Origin: CAYHPY01 sp964358485
GTDB lineage: Bacteria > Elusimicrobiota > Elusimicrobia > UBA1565 > UBA9628
Length of the DNA stretch: 22,837 nucleotides
NCBI GenBank assembly: GCA_964358485.1
Contig: CAYHPY010000057.1
Span: 1-22,837, forward strand
Direction: 5' to 3'
The notes beneath the pieces are model-generated. The model ran no database searches and was not told the origin of the DNA. It was given only the letters and a program-made list of their open reading frames with translations. The position numbers and the translations under genes are program-made. The number at the start of each line of letters is the position of its first letter. Position 1 is the stretch's first letter. Shown piece after piece: positions 6,701 to 13,492 of this stretch.

Positions 6701-9700
6701 CCGACGCCTACAAGGACGGCATCACGGCGGCCAAGTCCAAGGACATGGCCAAGGGGCCCTCGGATACCGAGGACGGCCTCCACACCCGGATGTCCGGAAC
6801 CTCGATGGCCTCGCCCATGGTGGCGGGCGTCGCCCTCCTCTTGAAGCTTTCCTTTAAGATGACCGGGGCTTCCACCGCTTTCACCAAGGAGAACCTCCCC
6901 GTGGCGATCAAAGCCATTCTCATGGAGACCTCCGACGACCTCGGCGTCCCGGTCTGGTTCCAGGGCTCGGGTCTGGTCAATGCCTGGCGGGCGGTGCGCG
7001 CGGTGACCGGGAGCGTGGGGCAGGCCTTGGCCCTGAAAGCCGGAACCTTCTTGAACCGCCTCGTCGGGAGGCCGGCCCCGGCCCTGACCGACCCGTGGGG
7101 TTGGATCGCCGACTACAAAGCCGTCATGGACCTGGAGGACAAGGTTTACGCGGGCTCCCTGACCAATAAGACCGAGGGGGAGGCCCGGGTGGAGGATCAG
7201 GCCTACGGGGATCTCCCCGGCATCAAACCTCCGGGCTCCGACGCCGATCCGGCGGCCAAGCCGGTTTCCACTCCGCTCTTGCCGTCCCGGGCCGCGGTTG
7301 CCGGGGGGTCGGAGGCCACCCAATCTTTGGCCGCCTTCGAGGCCAAGAGCGCCGAGGCCCTGCCGGCCCTGCTCGAATATCTGAAGCACCCTAACTGGAT
7401 CGTGCGCCGCCAGGCGGCGCTCGTGCTCCTGAATCTGCGAATGCCGGCGGCCGCGGCCGACCTGGCCCGCGTCGCCTCGCAGGACGGCGACCGCCGGGTC
7501 CGGCAGTTGGCCTTGCTGGCCTTGGCCGAAGTCCAGGCCAAGTCGATGGCCCCTTATCTGACCTTGGCGGTCCAGGACGCCCGGTGGGACACGTCCTTCT
7601 ACGCCGCCTACGCCTTGGCCCGACAGGGGGATTCGAGCAAGGTCTCCATCCTCACGGAAGGGACCCGGCACGCCGATAAATTCGCGCGGTTTACGGCCGT
7701 CTGGCTCTTGGGCCAGTTGCGCCGGCCGCAGGCGGAGCAAGCCGATGCCCTGGCCGCCGTCGTCCGGGACTACGGCGAGCGCGGCAACATCCGCCATCTG
7801 GCGGTGGCCTCGCTGGTCAACGCCGTCGCCGTCGCCCCCGACTCGGCCACCGAGGCCGTCATCCGCAACCTGCTTGAAAGCGCCGGGCCCCAAAACCTGG
7901 CTCTGACCCGGACCATCGCCAAGTTCTTCCCGGTCGCCTTTCAAAGCCAGGCGGTCCTGGAGCGCCTGCGCAAGGAGCCGCTGCGGACCGTGGCCGCGGG
8001 CTTTATCGAGAGCCATCGGGGCAGCATCCAGAAGCCCGGCGCCCTGGGGGAGTTGGTCCGCCTGCTGGCCCGCCAAATCGGCGTGTCCCTGGATCAGCCG
8101 ACCCCCGTCCCCGATCCCCAGGGCAAGGGCATGGCCGGGGTCGATCCCCTTCTGGGGCCGCTGGACCTGGTGATCGAGATTCCGGAGGGCGCCGCTCCCG
8201 AGGAAGCGGCCGCCGAGCTCGGCCTCGAGCTTTCCGCCCGCTACGAGGGAGAGGTGCGCGCGGTCCTGCCCTTGTCCCGCGGGGTCTGGGTCTCGGTCCC
8301 TGAGCACAAGGTGTACGCCCTGGCCCGCGCCCTGCGGGCCCGCGGCTGGATGATGCGCCGGGCCCAGCCCCTTTACTCGCAAGCCGCCACCGGCTCCACC
8401 GCCAAGGCCGTCGTCCAGATCGAAAAGGGCGTGAGAATCGTCGCCATCGGCGCCGATCCTTTGCACGGGACCTCGGAAGCCGCGGTCATGGCCGAGATCG
8501 AGCGGGAGGCCGCGGCGGTCAAGGACCCCCTCGCCGAGCCGACGATTTTCGTCCTGGAGGTCGGCGGGTCGGGTTCGGCCAAGCGTCCGCTCCAGCGCCT
8601 TTTAAAGCGCCTGGCCGACGAGCATTACGGCTTGGTCATCGCGGCCGGCAATCTCGGACCCGCGGGCGGGACCTTGCTCCTTCCGGTGGATGAGGGCCGG
8701 GCCGCCATCGTGGCCGCCGCCGGGCGCGACGGCGCCCTCAAGAATTATTCCTCCCGCGGTCCCCCGGACAAGGCGCCGTTCTCCTGGGCCGATTACGTCG
8801 AGGACGGGGCCCAGGCCGGTACCGCGGTGGCCGCGCGGCGCAGCGCCGTGAAGCTCGCGGCCCTGACCGTCGCCCTCAAAGCCGGCAAGGAGCGCCTGCC
8901 GAACAATTGGTTTCTGGAAGTCATCAAGACCGCCCAGTCGTCCCTCAAACCCATGGTCGGCGCTTTGGAAGGCACGCCGGGAATCTTGGACGACTCCTCC
9001 GAGCCTCTCGGACCCTTGGCAAAGGGTTCCTCGGGGGCTCCCGCCCCGGGCGGCGACGCCGCCTCCGAGCTCTATGACCTCCGCCAGGTCCTGGGCGACG
9101 GGACCCGGACCCCGTCGGGCCCCATCGCTCCCTTCGTCTTCCGCCCCGCCTCCGGAGGCTCATTTCGCGCCCGCGCCTCGGGCTTGGAAGGCTTTTTATA
9201 CAGCAAGCTGGAGCTGGAGGCCAAGGGTCTGGGGGCCGAACAGCTTCCGGATTATTTCCGCTACCTGACGGCGCTTCTGGCCCCGGTTCCCTGGGCGGGG
9301 ACGATCGCCCGGGAAATCCGCAAGATTGAAAGCGGCGGGATGTCCCCTGAGGAGAAAAATTCGGCCCTCAACCGCGTTCTGATCTCGGCCGTCCGGGAAC
9401 TGCAGGCCCGGGCCGGGGTTTTGGACGAGTCCGGCTGGTCCCGGGACGCCTCCACCTACATGATCCTGGCCCGGGCCTACAACAAGATGAAGCCGGGAAA
9501 GAATTTCTTCGATTCGCTCGACGATTCGGAGCTCCTGGACATCCGGCGGCGCACGAAGGCCGACGTGCTTTGGATCCTGGACATCTGGGAGATCGGCGAC
9601 TTCCGCCGCTGGGGCACCGGCGGCGGCTCTCCGTACGCCATCAAGGGCTACCGGGTCAAGCCGGACTTGGGCGGCGAGGCGGGCCTCAAGAGCTTCATCG

Positions 9701-12129
9701 AGCGGGCCCACCGCCTGGGCTTCAAGGTGGCCTTGGACGAGATCCCCAACCACGTTTCCCTGGACTCGGACCTGGTCAAGGAGCATCCCGAGGCCCTGCT
9801 CCACATGGTCCCGCCCCAGCACCTTTCCGAGGCCGAGATCATGGCGGCGGTCCCCCGGCAGACCCATGGGGACCACGCCCCGGTTTTCTTCCTGGTGGAA
9901 AACGACCACTACCCCGAGAACGGACGCCGGGTCAAAAAGCGCGTTCTGCTCCACCATCCCCTGACCGATTTCGGGGGGGACATGTGGGTGGACATGGCCC
10001 AGCGCGATTTCAGCCGGCCCGTCACCCGCGCCCAGGAGTCGGCCGAGGTGCGCCGCCTTCACGCCGAGCTGGGCGTGGACATGGTCCGCCGGGACATGTC
10101 CTACGAGGTTTTGAACGCCCGCTTCTATCCCCGCTGGCTCAAGATTCTTTCCGACGAGCGCGACCGCTCCTCGGGTTGGGTTCGCGACGAAATGGACCGC
10201 ATGATCGCGGCCTTCCAGGAACGTTGGGCCGCGCTGGGCGGGGCGGAATATCTGGAGGAGGCGACGCGCAACTCCCAGGCCGCCGTGCCCCACGCCGCCG
10301 CCATCGACGAGGCCTACTCCAACTTCACCGAGCTCAGCCGCTCGGGCTCAAGCGCCGTCTACAACAAAAACGACCACGACCTCTCCATGGGCCAGGCCGG
10401 GCTCTACGACTCAATGACCAGCGGCGACGGCCGCCGCATCCGGGCCGCCCTGCGGCACATCGCCTTCCGCCGCTGGCAGAAGGGCGGGGCGGGCAGTCTG
10501 CAATTCGTCGGCACCCACGACGGCGGGGAAGGCAACCCGGTGGACAAGTTCGGCCGCAACTTCAAGGCCGCGGCCCTGAGCGCTTTGCTCCTGCGCCCCA
10601 TCCTCCTATATAACGGCGTGGAGCTGGGCTCCACCCAGCGCGAGCAGATCATCGGGGACCTGTCCAAGTCCGTGGACACGGCCAAGGCCATTCCCTTCGA
10701 CATCCCGGTCCTGATCGACTGGAAGGCGGTCCGCAAGGACAACCAGGAATATCTGCTGAAGCTTTTGGATTTCGGGGACCGGAGCCGCAAGCTTCTGGCC
10801 GAGGGGTCCATGGAGGTGCTTGAGCCCAATTGGGAAGATACTCGATTGGCCGCCTGGTCCGTTGCGTCCGGAGGGCCCGCCCTCATCGCGGCCGCTAATT
10901 TCGGCGATCGGCGGGAAGCCGCAACCTTTTCTTTCGGGGAGGGTCCGTTGAAGGATTTTGGTTCCTTCCGTCCCAAAGTTGGGTCCCGCTACGTTTTCAA
11001 AGACGCTCTCAACAACGGAAATGACGGACAGCCCGTGTCGTACGAAAGATCCGGAACGGAACTACGCGAGAATGGGCTATTTATCGAGCTGGACCCCGGA
11101 GGGGTCCATCTCTTTGAAGTGTCCGAAATCCCCGCCGCTCCCATTACCGGCCCCCCCGGGGCACCGACCGCGCATCCGGCCGGCGGAGATTCTTCCGTTC
11201 CCGAGGTCGTTTCAAAACCCTCTTCTTGGGATCTCTTGACGGAAAAACTGACCAAATGGGCCCTCGTCCCCTTCACCCTTCTTCAGGTTCCCCAGATCAT
11301 CATGAACATCACCAACCTGATCGGCGGCAACCCCGAGGCGCTGTCCATTCTCCCCTGGATGGGCTACTCGACCGGCATCCTGGGCAACATGCTCCTGCTC
11401 TCCTACTTCGCCTCTCAAAAGGAGAAGGGCGCCTCCTTGGTCCAGGGCGTGGGCGTGATCACCAGCGCGGTCGTGGTCACCCAGATCTTCCTGGCGGGCT
11501 TCATGCCGGGGTTGGCCTTCGCGGTGGTCATGCCCGCCATCGTCGCCGGCTTGGTCCTTAATTTCCTCCAACTCAAAGGCAAACTGCCCGAGAAGCTTTG
11601 GAAGGGTTGGTCCCGCGCCTCGGGATTGCTCGGCTTGGCGGTTTTGCCCCAGGTGCTCTGGGCCACCTTCGCCCCGGCCGCCATGGCCTCCATGATTCCC
11701 GCGATCGCGGCGGGCGTCCTGGGCCTGGGCATGCTGGGCCTGGAAGCCTCGGGCAAGATGCCCAAGGGCCTCAAGAACGTCTGGGGCGCCCTGTCCGCCT
11801 GGACGGCCACCTTGCTCTTCATGTACGGCCCCGTGGCCCAGGCCATGAGCAACTACACCCATCCCGAAGGGATGGCGGGAATTTCCGTCGCCACGCTTTT
11901 GCTGGCGATGGCCGGAAACCTCTTGATGCTCCCCCGGGCCGTGCTGACCAAGAACCTGATCTGGTACACCGGCAGCGGCTGGGGCGTCTACGCGGGCGGC
12001 CTCCTGGTCCTGGCCTGGATGTACGCCCTCGGCCTGGTGTCTTCCCTGCTCTTCTGGCCCGCGGCCTTGGCGACGGTGGGCTGGACGGCGTTTTTGATCT
12101 ACAAAGCCCGAAAGGAAGTTTCCAGGTAA
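3751..12129 (+). CDS. Giant multidomain envelope protein: M48-like motif, two degenerate subtilases, HEAT repeats, GH13, PQ-loop-like membrane domain
   Basis: One uninterrupted 2,792-codon frame. ATG 3751 follows GAGGGAG at 3741-3747. Domains in order: an N-terminal signal or anchor (KRGVSLALSFSLLVLSPG) and Ala/Pro-rich leader to about 215; two hydrophobic segments at 221-252 and 262-300; HELAH at 369-373 with candidate third ligands E397 or E404, suggesting an M48-like metallopeptidase; a peptidase S8 domain at about 775-1045 with H814, N911 and S1018 (GTSMASP) but Gly784 where Asp is expected; HEAT-like helices at 1192-1420; a second S8-like unit at 1551-1730 with H1572, N1634 and Ala1692 in place of Ser; a GH13 domain at about 1860-2465 with DEIPNH (1996-2001), RRD (nucleophile D2115), DEAY (acid E2187) and THD (D2257); and about ten helices at 2503-2789. 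It probably spans the envelope, with enzymatic parts outside the cytoplasm. GH13 acts on alpha-glucans; exact specificity is not readable. Codon and base composition are more AT-rich around 10900-11220, a possible fusion seam. Confidence 0.88.
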   Translation: MRPVRMAVKRGVSLALSFSLLVLSPGLDCYRAVAHAQGAASRGVVRRGLPAAPSGAASIRTAPPARVILQSPVGTSLRTLPSAPGAQAAPAAVAPGLTAPAALSLRSLGTAEAKNAPAAPGVEATPFERMLGALEAPSLLESLPSSPASEASKGAGEEEFNLRLGRAPRAALPGSDASIGETSGGPARLARPGRSSGRDAETLPAVSKDPASMPKERSTSMFPAAMAAAVGALGLILKASAAAVSGLTLWAAGGPAVDPGAGLAGAISFAGSAVLVAAAALAGGALVSAGVFAAVMFRGRKVNDSEFFAFIESETTSGRMDPGVAERIRIHKPGPGFPDLTYGYHQGGLIYLRRELIASPLFFKMTLAHELAHLRAGAARGPPRRGLRGLGRTVLSELSAKAAEVRSFKSLAPFTLPLMDRIMRKSQVSLRLDHPFEVLVLNPASKELSDPQVYGLLSGGQAKVETVAAADPIAELSKPERAGRAQAVVMDGTAAILPKAESAQGKRLARALRQLDSLYLLAMRRTSAAPAAGENGFVAGSKDEKRFLALAKAARELVPGDAKAQATFEGKVRELWRELSAAQLPDIGPTRFIEGLYASLRNKGTAFLAFRPGEKGVREWERLLRFWEEPGGGQFRVARVDLEDGSHFLVVRKVEARVGVWLRPRSGTLERSIIGADSDPALAAEARAAMEAAGFKDQLPEFDRLGIEVRDVYGSRDGRQEIYVTIPRRNVDAVKHMVSRLSAQVGASQADFESHLMNSAKLQSVPPIWDLGITGAGGSIMWIGTGGDATRPDFGGRLEVIDRVGEGPEDWIGHETHVAAISISGDSTYTGLAKAATGIVAKVFSRDTPGASDGGIMGSAVLAKERGMDVINVSLGSRGTSGDNLSIFLSNLTLQKNSKGDPIIVVGSFGNAGPFDRTGSQPSAGVNVIAVAAAAKSVGDGRPEISFYSSVGPDVDPRFAAKRVRLKPDLTAIGGDVVTEPGNPDAYKDGITAAKSKDMAKGPSDTEDGLHTRMSGTSMASPMVAGVALLLKLSFKMTGASTAFTKENLPVAIKAILMETSDDLGVPVWFQGSGLVNAWRAVRAVTGSVGQALALKAGTFLNRLVGRPAPALTDPWGWIADYKAVMDLEDKVYAGSLTNKTEGEARVEDQAYGDLPGIKPPGSDADPAAKPVSTPLLPSRAAVAGGSEATQSLAAFEAKSAEALPALLEYLKHPNWIVRRQAALVLLNLRMPAAAADLARVASQDGDRRVRQLALLALAEVQAKSMAPYLTLAVQDARWDTSFYAAYALARQGDSSKVSILTEGTRHADKFARFTAVWLLGQLRRPQAEQADALAAVVRDYGERGNIRHLAVASLVNAVAVAPDSATEAVIRNLLESAGPQNLALTRTIAKFFPVAFQSQAVLERLRKEPLRTVAAGFIESHRGSIQKPGALGELVRLLARQIGVSLDQPTPVPDPQGKGMAGVDPLLGPLDLVIEIPEGAAPEEAAAELGLELSARYEGEVRAVLPLSRGVWVSVPEHKVYALARALRARGWMMRRAQPLYSQAATGSTAKAVVQIEKGVRIVAIGADPLHGTSEAAVMAEIEREAAAVKDPLAEPTIFVLEVGGSGSAKRPLQRLLKRLADEHYGLVIAAGNLGPAGGTLLLPVDEGRAAIVAAAGRDGALKNYSSRGPPDKAPFSWADYVEDGAQAGTAVAARRSAVKLAALTVALKAGKERLPNNWFLEVIKTAQSSLKPMVGALEGTPGILDDSSEPLGPLAKGSSGAPAPGGDAASELYDLRQVLGDGTRTPSGPIAPFVFRPASGGSFRARASGLEGFLYSKLELEAKGLGAEQLPDYFRYLTALLAPVPWAGTIAREIRKIESGGMSPEEKNSALNRVLISAVRELQARAGVLDESGWSRDASTYMILARAYNKMKPGKNFFDSLDDSELLDIRRRTKADVLWILDIWEIGDFRRWGTGGGSPYAIKGYRVKPDLGGEAGLKSFIERAHRLGFKVALDEIPNHVSLDSDLVKEHPEALLHMVPPQHLSEAEIMAAVPRQTHGDHAPVFFLVENDHYPENGRRVKKRVLLHHPLTDFGGDMWVDMAQRDFSRPVTRAQESAEVRRLHAELGVDMVRRDMSYEVLNARFYPRWLKILSDERDRSSGWVRDEMDRMIAAFQERWAALGGAEYLEEATRNSQAAVPHAAAIDEAYSNFTELSRSGSSAVYNKNDHDLSMGQAGLYDSMTSGDGRRIRAALRHIAFRRWQKGGAGSLQFVGTHDGGEGNPVDKFGRNFKAAALSALLLRPILLYNGVELGSTQREQIIGDLSKSVDTAKAIPFDIPVLIDWKAVRKDNQEYLLKLLDFGDRSRKLLAEGSMEVLEPNWEDTRLAAWSVASGGPALIAAANFGDRREAATFSFGEGPLKDFGSFRPKVGSRYVFKDALNNGNDGQPVSYERSGTELRENGLFIELDPGGVHLFEVSEIPAAPITGPPGAPTAHPAGGDSSVPEVVSKPSSWDLLTEKLTKWALVPFTLLQVPQIIMNITNLIGGNPEALSILPWMGYSTGILGNMLLLSYFASQKEKGASLVQGVGVITSAVVVTQIFLAGFMPGLAFAVVMPAIVAGLVLNFLQLKGKLPEKLWKGWSRASGLLGLAVLPQVLWATFAPAAMASMIPAIAAGVLGLGMLGLEASGKMPKGLKNVWGALSAWTATLLFMYGPVAQAMSNYTHPEGMAGISVATLLLAMAGNLLMLPRAVLTKNLIWYTGSGWGVYAGGLLVLAWMYALGLVSSLLFWPAALATVGWTAFLIYKARKEVSR

Positions 12130-12150
12130 TATCCTGGTCGCGGCCAAAAT

Positions 12151-12187
12151 AAAAAGTGCCGATTATTCCGGCATTTTTTATTTTTTC
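12151..12187. terminator. Bidirectional intrinsic terminator between convergent genes
   Basis: Arms 12151-12161 (AAAAAGTGCCG) and 12169-12179 (CGGCATTTTTT region) pair over 11 positions with one G-T wobble around a 7-base loop. A T-rich run continues to 12187. Read from the minus strand, the hairpin is followed by TTTTTATTTT, so it can end both the giant-gene transcript and the DAHP synthase transcript. It lies 21 bases after the giant gene's stop. Confidence 0.8.
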
Positions 12188-12268
12188 AGTTTTCCCGTCG
12201 AAAGTGAATTTGTAAAAAAATCAAATTATTAAGGTGTTTCTTTCCTTGGGCGCGACCATTCCGGGAAT

Positions 12269-13333
12269 TTAACCTGCCCCTAGACGCCGGTAAGCGGCCA
12301 GAATAATTCGCTCCGTCGTCTCCCACCCGATGCAGGCGTCGGTCACCGAAACCCCGTATTTGAGCCGCCCGCCGCGCGTCCCGGAGGCCGCGATGGGTTG
12401 GTTTCCGGCGTGGAGGTTGGACTCCAGCATCATCCCCAGGATCGACCGGTCGCCTCCGGCGGCCTGCGCCAGGACGGCGTTGAAAACCTCGGCTTGCCGG
12501 CGGTGATCCTTGGAGGAGTTGCCGTGGCTGCAGTCCACCATGATCCGCGATTTTAGACCCGCGGCGCTGAGCGCTCTGCGGCAACGGGCGATGGAGGCCG
12601 GATCGTAATTGGGTTTGGCGCCGCCCCGCAGGACCACGTGGCTTTCGGGGTTGCCCCGGGTCCTATAAACGGAAATGCGGCCCCGGGCGTCGACTCCCAG
12701 AAAGTGGTGGGGGGAAAGCGCCGAGCGCATGGCGTTGATGGCCACCTGGATGTTGCCGTCGGTCCCGTTCTTGAAGCCGATGGGGGCCGAGAGCCCGCTG
12801 GCCATTTCCCGGTGGGTCTGGGACTCGATGGTCCGCGCGCCGATGGCGTACCAGCTCACCAGCTCTCCCAGGTACTGTGGAGTCACGGGGTCCAAGGCCT
12901 CGGTGGCGGCGGGCAGGCCCAGCCCGGTGATCTTAAGGAGGAGCTGGCGCGCGCGCTTGAGCCCTTCCTCGATGTGGAAGGAATCGTTCATGAAAGGGTC
13001 GTTGATATAGCCCTTCCAGCCCAAGGTGGTCCGGGGTTTCTCGAAGTAGACGCGCATCGCGATCAAAAACCGGTCCGACACGCGCTCCGACAGGGCCCGC
13101 AGGCGCCGGGCGTATTCCAGGGCGGCCTTGGGGTCGTGGATGGAGCAGGGGCCCACCACCAAAAACAAGCGGCGGTCCCGGCCTTCCAGGATGTCCTTGA
13201 GGGCGGCGCGGGCCGCGCGGACGGTTTTTTCCGCGGCCTGGGTGACAGGGAAGAGGCGCTGGATTTCCTCCGGGGACGGGAGGGGGGAGTGTCCGGCGAT
13301 CTTGAGATTTTCCAGCGCTCGACGGCGGGCCAT
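12269..13333 (-). CDS. aroG: 3-deoxy-7-phosphoheptulonate synthase (DAHP synthase), class I
   Basis: This 354-residue cytoplasmic enzyme condenses phosphoenolpyruvate with erythrose 4-phosphate, the first step of the shikimate pathway. Its length equals that of the E. coli AroF/AroG/AroH family and the family motifs are intact: GPCSIHD (61-67), RVYFEKPRTTLGWKGYINDP (94-113), ESQTHREMASGLSAPIGFKNGTDG region (170-193), VLRGGAKPNYD (234-244), MVDCSHGNS (265-273) and ESNLHAGNQ (304-312). The metal ligands expected from AroG are present as C63, H270, E304 and D332. Feedback specificity (Phe, Tyr or Trp) cannot be assigned, so the symbol is a family label. ATG 13333 has AGGA upstream at fair spacing; the frame stays open far upstream (to 14467), but that part overlaps a better gene and lacks family homology. 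Confidence 0.95.
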   Translation of the reverse strand: MARRRALENLKIAGHSPLPSPEEIQRLFPVTQAAEKTVRAARAALKDILEGRDRRLFLVVGPCSIHDPKAALEYARRLRALSERVSDRFLIAMRVYFEKPRTTLGWKGYINDPFMNDSFHIEEGLKRARQLLLKITGLGLPAATEALDPVTPQYLGELVSWYAIGARTIESQTHREMASGLSAPIGFKNGTDGNIQVAINAMRSALSPHHFLGVDARGRISVYRTRGNPESHVVLRGGAKPNYDPASIARCRRALSAAGLKSRIMVDCSHGNSSKDHRRQAEVFNAVLAQAAGGDRSILGMMLESNLHAGNQPIAASGTRGGRLKYGVSVTDACIGWETTERIILAAYRRLGAG

Positions 13334-13387
13334 GCCCAATCCTAGCAAATCGGGGCGAAGGTCCCGGTCGGGCCTAGGCCCAATTCC

Positions 13388-13442
13388 GCCCCGCCTTGGG
13401 CCCTTTCGGACTATACGGTCCAAGGGCGGGGGGGAGTATGAT
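13388..13442. promoter_or_regulatory. Divergent regulatory region with inverted repeats and -10-like boxes
   Basis: Between the DAHP synthase start (minus) and the membrane protein start (plus) an imperfect inverted repeat pairs CCCCGCCTTGG (from 13389) with CCAAGGGCGGGG (from 13420). The loop holds GGAC at 13408-13411 and GTCC at 13418-13421. TATGAT at 13437-13442 faces the plus-strand gene, and TATAGT is found on the minus strand within the loop. No good -35 boxes are visible, so promoter status is weak. Confidence 0.3.
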
Positions 13443-13492
13443 AAGGGTGCGTCCGGGAGCGCCGTTTCATTTCCCGGCCGCGGGAGTCGCTT

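Noticed and set aside
4057..8466. A 1,469-codon open frame on the minus strand, antisense to the giant gene
   Set aside because: It is a GC-rich shadow: Gly/Arg/Gln-rich without any domain motif, while the plus strand shows clear subtilase and HEAT-like sequence over the same bases.
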